Part shown: positions 45,487-56,868 of the stretch, piece after piece
Layout: every line of letters begins with the position of its first letter
How positions within the stretch are numbered: the first letter of the stretch is position 1
Assembly: GCA_015680685.1 (NCBI GenBank)
Contig: MNCI01010776.1
Coordinates: forward strand, 11,055-75,054
Direction: 5' to 3'
DNA: 64,000 bases
DNA from: Gnetum montanum
Taxonomy: Eukaryota > Streptophyta > Gnetopsida > Gnetales > Gnetaceae
Made by a program: the position numbers and the translations under genes
Notes under the pieces: model-generated
Told to the model about the DNA's origin: nothing
Seen by the model: only the letters and a program-made list of their open reading frames with translations
Database searches by the model: none

Positions 45487-48050
45487 GATGTCTTCTTCTT
45501 CGCATAAGAGCACTTCACCGCCTAGGACTAACGTAAGAGGTAGTCGGCAGCATAATACACATAACTAGGATCCTCTAGTTCCTCGACAGTTTCATGTGGT
45601 ATATACTCATCCTGATAAGTATGTACCCGATTTCACCTTTATTCTCCACCAAGATGAACAACTGTGTTGGAGAGACTTAGAGGGTAACATAGTGTTGCCT
45701 CCAGACCGATCAGTTCCCAACATGCTCCTTCGTGCTCTCACACGAATAGGCATGCCAATTTATATGTAAAATACATTGCATACGATCATGAATCAAGAGA
45801 CTATCATCCCACAGAAGCACAACATCAAAGGTACTTACGATAGGAGAGATCCCATACATCTTTGAAGGGTAAATGGCCCCATGATGCTCCGCAAGTTTTG
45901 AGTGAAATTGAGGATGGTGAACCTGCTTCAACAGGTTCCCCGTGGAAAGATGTTCCTCCTCCTGACATTGGTTAGGAGGTGGTGTATCAGAACCTCCACT
46001 TTAGTATTCACAACCTTGGTTCTGATACCCACGAATATGAAGTGTTCAACGAAGGAACACAAACACACGATAAGGGCGGATGTTTTGATCGTGATCACGA
46101 TCGAGGCTGAGACCACCGAAGAGAAGGTAGAAAACACCATCATGGCAATGATTCTCCTTCTTCTTCACCTTCATCATCATCTTCATCCTCTCCTTCAGTG
46201 TCCAGATGCAGTCATAGGAAAACCAATTGTGAGGATAAGAAAAAATGAAGTGAAGGTCATCGATGAGATAGTCGAGAATGAGGACAAGAGCACTCTAAAG
46301 AATCAAGGCATAGAAGAAGGGAGAGTAGGGAACTTCATAGACACCATATATGCTATGAACGAGATGATCATGAAGAACTCCTACTTGCAACTAGAAGCAT
46401 GCTAGATATAACGGAGGCCGTAAGAGTTCCAACACTGACCAAAAGGATAATAGAATCAAGAGGTTAGACATGAACAACATCCCATGATTTGAAGGGGGAT
46501 ACAATGCTGATCCTCAAAATCATTTACAAGCATTCCATGATGCATGTGTCTTTCAAAACATAGAAAATGAATGGCAAAAACTAAAGTTTTTCCCAAGGAC
46601 ACAAGTGAAAGAAGTTGAAAGCTAGTACCGGTCCTTAGAACCGGAATCCATTCGAAGGTGGAGTACAATGTTAGAACTATTCAATGATAAGTACCAAACA
46701 TACTCCTGAGTGTCTAACCTATGGAAGAAAATACAAGGATGGAAGTAAGGAAATCATAAACCCTTGGATGCTACCATGGGCCGCTATTACACATTGTTAC
46801 ATCATTGTCCTGGCCATGGTTATTCGCAACGGGATCAAATACGCCATCTCGTGGATGGACTTAGGCATGAAACAAGAAGAATCGTTGGGACGTATGCCCA
46901 AGGAAGGTTATCAGAGCTTAGGTCTTATCAAATTCATAGACTACTAGAGCAAGTAGCCAAAGAAGAAGGTGAGCTACGAAAGAGAGAAACTGCAGAAGAA
47001 TACAATTAAGATCCATCCCTCCGAAAAAGGGGAGTGAGATTTTGTAAGGAGGAAGAAGAGTCACCACTCGAAGATATGGTGAATAGGAAACCTTTGCCTC
47101 TCCAAAAGTTAACATCAGAAGTATCGACAAAGGTAGACCAAATGTGGAACTCCCTGGATAGTAGGTTTGAAACTATTCTTAAAATTGTAGAGGAGTCTAG
47201 GGAGCGAGGTAGTGACTGCGATAAAAAGAAAAAGAGAGAAGTGGAAAATGCATGTAACAAGGGTAAGGGAAAAATGGCCATCACATAAGAGGTTTTGGAT
47301 TTAGACACGGACAATGATAGTGGATGCGAGATATGCCAATATGACCATCCTAAGGGATGTTGCCTAATGATCTCACATCTACAAGAGTATGGGGTGTATG
47401 CACTCAACGCACGACTAAATAAACAGTAATCACCCTGACGGTTACCTTATCCCCAAGGTAACCCAAGGCAATTCCACCAACCTTCAACATATTATTCAAA
47501 TGGAACTTCATCAAAACCCATTGAGCAACATCAATAGTGGCAATATGCACAGTCATGAGGAATGCCACCACCAAGGCAAAAATACCCATACTGGCAACTT
47601 GACCCATATGGCTACTACGTGCAGCATCCAATCTCTCCACGTGACTTTGTTAGTCACGTTACACCAAAACATCACTACCAAGCCTGTGAGTATTATAGAA
47701 CTCCTTCTCCTAGGGGAGATAACCAACAAATATACTATCCTTCAAATCCATCCATAGCTCTCACACCAATAGCTCCATTACCACTTGCTCTAGCAATGCA
47801 AGGGGAACTCCCTACTCAATCACAACAACGCAATGCCACAAGGGCTATAAATCCTCAAACCACTATTGGTTCTAACAACCATATGAAGAAAATACCTTTC
47901 TTTAGAACCAATAGTCCAACCAAGCCCTTACAACCACAAGCGGTTAAACCTCTGAACACCTCCCCATCAAATAAAGCTTTAGAGCTCCCTTCGAACCAAA
48001 CACCGAGCTCAATGTATACGGTTATGTTAACACATGTCGTTACTAACTAG
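45487..48050 (+). pseudogene. gag: Gag of element B (decayed)
   Basis: The ATG at 45487 starts MSSSSHKSTSPPRTN. The N-terminal part has VVYTHPDKYVPDFTFILHQD and WRDLEGNIVLPPDRS. A His/Arg-rich and Ser-rich linker lies at about 46070-46210. The Retrotrans_gag part (about 46490-46950) shows GGYNADPQNHLQAFHDA, YRSLEPESIRRWSTMLEL, HLVDGLRHETRRIVGTYAQG. Next VAKEEGELRKRETAEEYN and a Lys/Glu-rich region. A zinc-knuckle-like CEICQYDHPKGCC (about 47325-47363, spacing C-X2-C-X3-H-X4-C, one residue shorter than usual) follows. A Pro/Gln-rich tail to about 48040 (VMLTHVVTN) leads into protease. Stops at codon 27 and elsewhere are mainly TAG. Confidence 0.88.
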
Positions 48051-48109
48051 ATCAAGGTTGGCCACCTTACTAGGAAATTCTCTGATCTGGGAAGCCCTCT
48101 AATCTATCT

Positions 48110-48770
48110 CCAAATCATTGGGAATGAGCCATGCAATGCTCTTCTGGATTCAGGCTCTGGAGTCAACTTAGTATCACAAGAAATGTACAAAGCCTAAAAC
48201 CTACCTTCATTGAAGAAGAGAAATATTCATCTAGAGCTGGTTGACCAGTCCATCACTATTCCCTTGGGACTGGTGGAGGACATCGTCACCACTATGTGTG
48301 GGTGGTCGTACCCAACTGATTTCCTAGTGATACAAGTGAATAACAGTAAAGGGGACTTCCCAATAATAATGGGAAGGGCATGGCTAAGTACTATAGGTGC
48401 ATGCCTAGGAATTCATGATCTTTCCTTGCAAATATCTAAGGAAAATACTTTTGGAAATATCGAGAAGGAGAAGGTTCCATGCATCGCATACAGTGATATA
48501 GGGTGCAATTGCGTGCAAAGATCATGGGTTGTGCAAAGTTTAGCATTGCCTTCATGCAATCAGTGTTCACAAAACATTAACATAAAAAAGTGCCTATATG
48601 TAGCAGCCACACAACAAGAAGACACCTTGTGGTTGATAGTTGATCAAGAGAGCAACTCACTAATGTACATGAAACTAACTGAGGGAATAACTTGCTCTTA
48701 CATCGAAATCATAGACGTACTAGAGCAAGTCCACTGCCAACTTCCACGCCTTAACCTTGAAAGCATCAAC
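48110..48770 (+). pseudogene. Aspartic protease of element B
   Basis: The active site LLDSGSGVNLVSQEMYKA (about 48140-48190) keeps the Asp-Ser-Gly triad. One TAA stop (from CAA or TGG) follows, then LKKRNIHLELVDQSITIPLG, DIVTTMCGWSYPTDFLVIQV and FPIIMGRAWLSTIGACLGI are open to 48773. The downstream part (CLYVAATQQEDTLWLIVDQE) is the linker to RT. The protease cuts the Gag-Pol polyprotein in active relatives. Confidence 0.85.
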
Positions 48771-48779
48771 TAGGGAAAG

Positions 48780-49930
48780 TTGGAAATTCTTGAAAAATTC
48801 AAACAAGAGCCCCTAGAATTAAAACCATTACCCACCGGTTTGGAATATATGATTCTTGAAAATGGAAAAATGGTAATCTTTAACACAAGACTTACTTCCA
48901 AACAAAAATGAAGACTGCTGAAAGTAATAAACAAGTGGTCAAAAGCCTTTGCCTGGTCATATTCTGAATTAACTAGAATAAATCCTAGGATATGCCAACA
49001 TAGGATTTACACTAACCCCTCCATGAAACCTTGAAAACAATCGCAGAGGCGATTGAACCCAAAATTGAAGCAAGTAGTAAAAGAAGAAATAGAATAGCTT
49101 CTTAAGGCTAGGTTCATATATCCCATTGCTAATAGCAAATGGGTTATCCCTCTAGTAATCATGCCTAAAAAGGAAGGCAAATGAAGGATGTGCATAGATG
49201 TTAGGCTGCTGAACATGGAAACATTTAAGGATCACTTTCCGTTGCCATTCATTAACCAAGTCTTAGACACCATAGCAAGACATCGCTATTATAGTTTTCT
49301 GGATGGCTATAGCAGATACAACCAAATATAGATAGCGCTAGAAGACCAAGCCAAGACAATGTTCACCAATCCTTGAGGAATTTTTGAGTATAAAAAAATG
49401 TCGTTTGACTTGTGTAATGCTCCTACCACGTTTCAACGCCTAGCTCTAAGCATATTCCAATAGCAGATAGGGAACGGAGTGGATGTCTTTATGTATGACT
49501 TCTCCACCTATGGAACAAGTTTTGATCAAGCCTTGGACCAATTAGAGTAAGTGTTGAAAAGATGTGTAGAAATCAATCTAAGGCTCAATTGGCAGAAAAG
49601 CCATTAAATGGTCCAAGAAGGCATAGTACTTGGGCATAAGGTTTTACATGCAGAAATAGAGGTAGACCTAGATAAAATTAGGGTTATCCAAGGAATCACC
49701 CGTCAACCGGAAACTGTCAAAGACATTCGATCACTCCTTGGACACACTGGCTACTATAGGAGATTCATTGAGAACTTCTCCAAGATTGTCAAACCGTTGG
49801 TAGAGCTAACAAAGAAGGGCATACCTTTTAAGTGGACCAGGGAATGTGAATGAGCATTCCAAACCCTGAAACGAAAGCTAGTAGAAACTCCCATTCTAAA
49901 AGCTCCTGACTGGTCCAAACCATTCCACAT
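48780..49930 (+). pseudogene. pol: Reverse transcriptase of element B (decayed)
   Basis: Motifs in order: LKQVVKEEIE, FIYPIANSKWV, MPKKEGK, RMCIDVRLLNM, FKDHFPLPFINQVLDTI, FLDGYSRYNQI, MSFDLCNAPTTFQ. The active site reads FMYD (about 49487-49500) instead of FMDD. The connection part is open (about 49608-49853: IVLGHKVLHAEIEVD, GITRQPETVKDIRSLLGHTGYYRRFIENFSKI). At least seven TAG or TGA stops. It would copy the RNA into cDNA in intact elements; this copy cannot. Confidence 0.88.
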
Positions 49931-50440
49931 CATGATTGACATGTCCAATTATGCCTTAGGAGCCGTACTTACACAGTTAGATGACCAAAAATGTCCTTAC
50001 TACATTCACTATGCAAGTAGAAGTATCGCTGGTGCACAACTTAACTACACAACTACAGAGAAAGAATTAATGGCTGTAGTGTTTGCACTGGATAAGTTTA
50101 GGCACTATGTGTTAGGTTACAAAGTGTTCATCCACACGGATCATAGTGCAATCTGATTCCTCATGAACAAGCCAACGGTTAGCCCTTGTGTTATACGATG
50201 GCTAGTAATTCTACAAGAGCTCAATCTAACGATGATCGATTGGAAAGGCATCGAGAACGTAGTTGTAGATCATTTATCTTGGTTGCACTGGGACAACAAT
50301 GAGGATGAATATGTAATGTTTGATCATTTTCCTGATGAAGCCCGCTTTGTCGGTGTAGTGAATAACCAACTACCCATGGAGACGAATTGGTATAGGAGCA
50401 TTCTCACCTATCTCCTTACTCAACAAACACCATAGGAGCT
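49931..50440 (+). pseudogene. pol: RNase H of element B
   Basis: MIDMSNYALGAVLTQLDDQK holds the first acidic residue. YASRSIAGAQLNYTTTEKELMAVVFALDKFRHYVLGYKVFIHTDHSAI covers the Glu and third Asp. One stop (TGA, from CGA) separates it from FLMNKPTVSPCVIRWLVILQ and IENVVVDHLSWL, the tether to integrase. Nearly intact. Confidence 0.87.
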
Positions 50441-50449
50441 AAACCTTAG

Positions 50450-51625
50450 GAAGAAACAACAGTTTCTTTACAGAGCCAAGTACTTCATGGAGATCAATGG
50501 ACAGCTTTACAAAGTGTGTCATGATGGCTTGGTTCAATGGTGTGTGCCTGAGGTAGACCAACTAAGAGTTCTCCAAGATGCTCATGAGGGCCCTTGTGGG
50601 GGTCACTATGCAAATAGATGAATGGCTATTAGGATCTTGCTTGTGGAATATTACTGGCCAAAATTATTTCAAGATGCCCATCAATTTGTCCGATCTTGTG
50701 AGCATTGTCAACGTGATGGGGAAATGACTGCAAAAATAGAGGGTCTGCAATAATGGATTCAACCATTAGAACCCTTCGACATTTGGGGAATAGACTTTAT
50801 GGGGCCCATTACACCAATGTCCAATGGAAAAGCTTACATTGTAGTTGCCATAGACTATTTAACAAAATGGGCTGAAGTAGTTGCTGTTAAAGACTGCACA
50901 TCATCTACAGCTGCACGATTTGTGCAACAACAAATTGTAAATAGTTTTGGTGTGCCACGTGCACTTATTTCGGATAATGGAAAACATTTCATAGGTGCAA
51001 ATTTTTGAAAGTTAATGCAACGCTTAGGGGTTAAACATAAATTGACTACACCTTATCACCCCCAAGCTAACGGGCAAGCTAAGGTCACCAACAGGGAGAT
51101 CACTAAAATATTGACTAGGAAAATTAGCAAGTATAGGTGAGATTGGAGCATTAAACTAAATGATGCTCTTTGGGCATACCGCTCCACCTGGAAACTCCGT
51201 ATAGGCTAGTCTCCCTATGAGTTAGTGTATGGAAAGCTTCTAACACTTCCCATTTAAATCGAGCTTCGTACACTATCAACGGCTTGTGACCTCCACCTTG
51301 ATCTTGATTTAGCACAAAAACAAAGGCTGGAAACTTTAAACGTGCTAGATGAAAACTAATTAGTTGCCCTATCATCAAATGAGTTGCACAAGGCATATAA
51401 CAAGCAACGTCATGACTTGAAGATTCGAAAGGTTAAGTATCAACCAAGAGATAAGGTTCTCTACTGGAACCACACACATATGCCACAACGTACAAAGTTT
51501 CAAACACTGTGGGAAGGACCTTACATTATTCATGCAACCCTTCCTTCAGGGGCCATGACCATATACAAACCTGAGAGCCCTGATAAGAGATTTTTTGTCA
51601 ATGTGCAATAGAGCAAACCCTTCCA
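50450..51625 (+). pseudogene. pol: Integrase of element B (decayed)
   Basis: HHCC zinc region: GGHYANR, DAHQFVRSCEHCQRDG (about 50600-50720). Core: [21 protein letters not shown] with the first Asp, [13 protein letters not shown] with the second Asp, HPQANGQAKVTNREI where the catalytic Glu is Lys. C-terminal part: LNDALWAYRSTWKLRIG, SPYELVYGKLLTLP, VKYQPRDKVLYWNHTHMPQ, GPYIIHATLPSGAMTIYKPESPD. Pol ends at about 51610. No chromodomain follows, which fits the Athila/Tat branch. The Glu to Lys change and TAG stops inactivate it. Confidence 0.88.
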
Positions 51626-53714
51626 TGAATTTAGAATGATCAATGCACATAATATCTCTGAGAAGGGATGACCTTACTCACTATTTTGAATATCCTCCTT
51701 CCAACTCAATCATGGGGGAGATGACCAACTCTGCTAACCATTTGAGACCTTCAATTCCTTTTTAAGTTTTCGTTTTACAAATTTCTTTAATTTTTCTTGT
51801 TTTTTTTACAACATCATTTATACTTTCTCATTTCTTTGTGTGACTATTTGTTTTTTATTTTTGTTTGTTGTTTTTATTTTGTTAGATTTGTCACCTAATA
51901 AGTGCTCTTAATGGTACTGTATTCTATTAATTGCTAATGTTTGGTTTTTACCTTTGAGTTATAATGTTGATACTAAGGTATGGTTCTTTTGATATAATAG
52001 GTAATGAGTCCATGTCATCCATGCATCCATGAATTTCTATGATCTCTCTTGGCTTGGAACTGTACGGTCCCCTTCTTTAATAATAAAACTATTAATGAAT
52101 TGGTGACTGGGCATTTCTCAAACTAAGGAAGGACTTAAGGACTGAAAAGGATGTGACTTCAAAGGGATTTGATGCATTTGTGCTAGCTATTCTCTTGGGT
52201 GCTTGGATGTTTTCTTCTTGAGTTTTCCTTACCATTCTGACATTGCTCCATTATCGGGAAGCTGAGCCAACAAAAATAACTCTTTGCATGGTGTGGTTCT
52301 CATGCAAAAAAAAAAAAATAGTGAGAATTCAAAGCACACCCCTTAGACAAAATAATCATCTAGGCTAAGGGCACTGGTTATGTAACTAAACAGACATGTT
52401 CCCTCTAACTAAGGCCCTTTCTCGCTTCCTACTTCTCCCTTTCTCATTTTCCTTAGAATGGTGTTGAATCTTTGGTGAAAGCATTCTTGTTACTTCAAGT
52501 GGATGGATTGGACATGTGTATTAATGTGAAGTCATTGGATGTGGATTGTTTGAGGCTGGATTTGGAATGAGATCTACTCAATCACATTACCCATAAATAC
52601 ACAAGGGGCAGTACACCACCTTGTTCTTGGGACTCCATTTCATTCTCTTCTTCCCATCATTCTTTCTCCATTTCCCACTTCNCCCATAAATACACAAGGG
52701 ACAGTACACCACCTTGTTCTTGGGACTCCATTTCATTCTCTTCTTCCCATCATTCTTTCTCCATTTCCCACTTCATTGTCGGTTGTATTAGTAGTCTATA
52801 TTTTGGTCGATGCATTTTTTTCTCTTTGGTGGATTCTTGTGGTTAAGTCTTTAACTCTTGCTTCCAAATGGCATTTCCAGAGCCTATAGACTCTTTGAAT
52901 GTGGGTTTGTCAGGGCATAAAGGGCATGAGCCTGCTTTGGGGAGGATCCACTAGCATTCCTATTTGGTGCATCAGTTAACTTCTTTCCCTTAAACATTTC
53001 TGCAATCAACATTTTTTTTATTTCATTCCCATCTTTGACATCCATTTTATCGACGTTACCATTGTTTCTTTTTTTCCATATTTCTTCTTCCTTATCTTTT
53101 TCTATTCTATCGCTACCAGAGGATTACTCTTAGTCATGGGGGCCTCGGTCCAATTTTTTCAATTTTTCCTAACCCCTACACCTTGGGTGGTCACCAGTGT
53201 TATATCTTTAGAATCTGTATTGGCCATATCACAACTTAGCCAATGGATCTTACACCGAGGCAAGGTATCAACTATATTGTGATTTACTTATACTTGCTCA
53301 TATGTGATTGTGTTGTGTGTGTAGATGGAAATCATACATCAATGAACTAGACTTAGAGGAAACACTCAGGATGGACTAGTGCTAGAACAGTTGTGCAAGG
53401 AACAAGATTAATGACGCAGCTATAGATGGAAAACGAAAGGTGCAATCTTAACGTCAGCAGCAACATGTCTTCTTCTCTTCTCTTCTCTTCTCTCTCTCTC
53501 TCTCTCTCTGTCTACTGCCAAATAAGGCTGGATGTTAATTATGTATAGTGTTCACTCTTGTAGTCATGAACACTAATGTTTCCATGTATTATAATGTTGA
53601 TCTGTTCACATGTTATCCCATTTACCATTAGTTGTCATTCAAGCCAATAATCCCATACCTTCCCAATATTTTGTAAGGAACTCGAGGATGAGTCTTTATT
53701 CAGTCATGGGGGTA
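51626..53714 (+). other. 3' non-coding region of element B
   Basis: No env-like frame survives. TCATGGGGG lies at 51710, 53134 and 53704 (the true polypurine tract before the LTR). TTTGATATAATAG followed by GTAATGAG (about 51987-52007) resembles a splice acceptor. A 92-bp direct repeat flanks the N at 52682. A CT microsatellite spans about 53469-53510. Confidence 0.72.
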
Positions 53715-54522
53715 TGATGAACCGTGATATCGTGCATGTGATATCACATCCACCACGCGATATCGCATATGTGATATCACGTCCTGCCTCATCTTCTATA
53801 AATAAGAGGCAGTGCCCTTGGTTCTGAGATAATTAGATTTAGACCCTTAGCTAGACTCTTGAAGTTTTGTCATTCTAGAGTTAGAATTATTTCTGTGTGC
53901 TCGCAATAGGAGTCATAGAGTGAATGGAATCTTATTCGAGTAATTTGTACCTGAGCACAATTTTTTATATGGAAATAAAGATGAGGTTTATGATAAACCT
54001 TATAGCATACTAATTAAGCTAATTAGTAATTAATTATTATTTAATGCTTTCCTAGTTAATTAATATCTCTCTCAACCTTCAACCCCCTTAGTTAAATACA
54101 CTTAGTATGATCACTTCGAGCATGTGTGTAGCGCTTGGTAACCTAGTAACGATTAGCATTTGGTAATCCCAGCAGTGTTGCACTAGTTTAGGATGTGTAC
54201 AGCAAGTGGGAACAGATACTAGTGTTAGGAACATTTAGAACTTAGTTAATGAATAGCTAATGTAAGTTAGCCACTTAGTTCTCTTTCCCTCTCCTTTATT
54301 AGCAAAAGACATAAAAAATACAAAAGCTATAAAAATCATATACCTCAAGCTTACTTAACCATACAACTGTGACAATACAAGTAAGTTTGGGAAGACAACG
54401 ATTGATTAACCCTGAGTGTTCCATTAAGGCACATAAGCACTTGGTCCTTGAACTTCAACCGGATCGTGCGTGAAATGCTCGTATTTGTATGGTTGAGTGT
54501 AGGGGTACCTTGCCACTCATCG
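53715..54522 (+). repeat. 3' LTR of element B (808 bp)
   Basis: Begins TGATGAACCGTGATATCGTG directly after the polypurine tract and ends CTTGCCACTCATCG (last A changed to G). TATA box at 53797. GATATC palindromes precede it, arranged differently from the 5' LTR. Confidence 0.95.
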
Positions 54523-54610
54523 ATTACTCATCTCCTTTGTATGCTCACTATCATCTAATTCAAATCTGATAAAAGTTTAAGTTTAAGAATAAACAACGTA
54601 AAATATAAGA
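54523..54610 (-). pseudogene. N-terminal piece of the Myb/SANT-like ORF, cut off by element B
   Basis: On the minus strand the sequence ends DDSEHTKEMSN exactly at the ATTAC duplication and continues in frame at 44527 on the other side of element B. It contains only a short acidic segment before the Myb-like fold. Confidence 0.65.
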
Positions 54611-55252
54611 ATAGAATAGAGAAACAAAGCAGATGTAAGGGGGATTTTTTTAAAACATAAAAGAATGAAATGAAGAGCACATGCAAGGTGAATGTTTTTC
54701 AAGAATAAAAAATACAATGAAGAATAATTCTTACAATAATGGTTATTACAGATGAAAAATGCAATATTGCTTACTTTTTAACAAGAATGTCAATGTTGGT
54801 GAAATAATAGTTTACTACTTGTGCGCTCCCTTGTTTTTCCTTTAAACTTCATTCAAGACTTTTATAACAATCTTCTTCAATTAGAGAAAATGATGAGCCT
54901 TGCTAGGAATACAATGTTTGATCCATCTTTGATCCAGAGGTATCTAGTTGGGAAATCTAGTTTTCCATGATTTTTCTTTGAGAGTTCATTGACAAAAATA
55001 AGAGCTGAAAGTAAAATATAGTGCGAAGTAGTAGTGTTAAAAAAAATCATGCCAAATTAACTTTAATTTTTTCATTCCATTTAATGTTTACCTAATTTCT
55101 TGTAACTCTTACATACGTCACTCACATAATGCACAATTTTGATACTACGCCCTTTGAATTTTTTGGTGTATGATGCAAAAACTGCATAAATTCGCATAAT
55201 TCGTGCATTCTACCTTCATGTGCATATGCCATCAATGTCTTGTTAGCTATAC
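54611..55252. other. Gene-free stretch, probable end of the Harbinger element
   Basis: AT-rich, no gene. If the Harbinger reading is right, one transposon end should lie here. I could not identify terminal inverted repeats. Confidence 0.4.
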
Positions 55253-55309
55253 ATTGGGGATACATTACCATATGATGTACTAGCAAATAAGTTAAAACTA
55301 AATATCTCA
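55253..55309. repeat. Direct repeat flanking the first LINE (left copy)
   Basis: TTGGGGATACATTACC…CAAATAAGTTAAAACTAAATATCTCA recurs at 61064-61120 with a few mismatches. A further TTGGGGATACATT follows directly at about 55313. Confidence 0.8.
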
Positions 55310-56199
55310 AAGTTGGGGATACATTCTTTATTGAGAAAAGATCAGGATTTGTTCAAAGTAGAAAATTATGTACAATTTGCTTAGCTCAAGGCATAAAAAC
55401 AACACTTGTCATTAATCCAAACCAGCCTCTGCCAGATAAATATCCCAAACACAATCCCCGCACATCCTCATTCTAGATCTTGTTACCCTATGACAAAAAA
55501 CTAGAAGTATCTTGCACTTTTCATCCCTATCCCATAGACAACCATCCCCCCAACCATCACCACTAGCTTCCTTCTTGTGGTGTGTTATGTTTGCCTAGTG
55601 GATTGATCCTCCACTTCTTATCCTCTTGTAACCCTTGGTTGCACCCTTCTTGGTCATCCTTGTGCAAGGCTAGTTTTTGTCCTTGTGCATTTGTTGGCCA
55701 CACCCTTCTTGTTGTATGCCTATGGATGACATCTTGAAGCTTTGTCCTCTAGCACTCAGCAAGCATTGTTAGCTGTTGCATACTAGAAACCCACCACCCA
55801 TTCCCTTTTGCCTTTGCCTTTGCATGGGTTCTTTTTACTGTTTTGACCCTAGCCCTTTGCATGAGGGTTTTGAAATTGCTATGCATCATTGTAATGGTAG
55901 ATTCTTGGTTGCCCAGTATAGCCTCTTGTGTTCCCTCCTCATGAGGGTTTGCTCCCTCATTACTAGTCAGCTCTCTTGAAATCCACCCCCAGTCTCTCTC
56001 ATCTATTCATCATTGTAACGAAGCTACCGTTGGTCATATATCCCCTATGGTTCCAATCTTAGCTCCCTTGGAAGAATTAGCATCCCAGCTTGCCATAACG
56101 CTAAAATCAAACTTGGATGTCTACTAGGCCTCCTCTTGCACAGTGACTCCAACAAGAAATTTGGAATGTTCACCTACGTAACGATCTTCAGGCACTGTA

Positions 56200-56868
56200 G
56201 AAACACAATATGGACCCCTACCAATCAGTTTGAACTACCCAATTGCACCAGAAATTTATCGACCAAACTTGCCACCTCATGCCAAATCTATGATAATGAA
56301 AATCTGGGAATGTTCCCAATTTTCATCTTTAGAATTTCTCTCTTGATGAATTTTGTCACATACTTGCAATTGTGAATTATCAATGGTATCACCTCTCTAT
56401 TTGCCAACACTCCCAATGTCACCACCATATCAAGCTTTGTCAATTGAATCATCCTTTCTCTAAAGATTGTTGCCTCCCCCTCCCAATTCTTGAAAAGGCC
56501 CCATCCACTAGATCGGTCACCCCTTCTAGCTATGCCAGTCACTCATTCCACCCTACCCATGTGATCAACTACCATAGCTCCTCATCTCTGTAGAACTCTC
56601 CCATTGACGACTCATAGTACCATGAATGCCTAATGCTTTGTGATGCCTCCTGCCATAGCTGAATCCCAGTAATAGTCACTAAATTTGGTTGCAATAGCAT
56701 CTCATAATAGAATATTAGTTGATTCTATATCCTCTAGATAAGCCAAATCACAACCATCTCCTTTGAGTCTCTTGTAACCCTTGTCGGAGGCGCTAGCCCA
56801 GTCACCTAACATGTGCTTAACATGTACTAGCACCAGTATATAAAATGATCAATTATTTTCAATGCCAC
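56200..56868 (-). other. Probable ORF2 C-terminal end or 3' UTR of the first LINE
   Basis: Short open pieces such as 56542-56288 (84 codons, with WGLFKNWEGEA) lie after the zf-RVT region. They could be the remnant of an RNase H domain known from some plant LINEs, but no catalytic motif is clear. 55310-56200 shows nothing recognisable. Confidence 0.35.

Larger units (their letters stand above)
44528..54522 (+). mobile_element. Element B: full-length Athila-like LTR retrotransposon (9995 bp)
   Basis: LTRs at 44528-45343 and 53715-54522, tRNA-Asp PBS, gag, PR, RT, RH, IN, a 2.1-kb non-coding 3' region and a polypurine tract. The flanking 5-mers are ATTAC on both sides (44523-44527 and 54523-54527). 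It is the most complete reference copy in the window. Coding regions have long open stretches but also many TAG stops, an RT active-site change and an integrase Glu change. The insertion is inside the Myb/SANT-like ORF of the Harbinger element. Confidence 0.96.
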
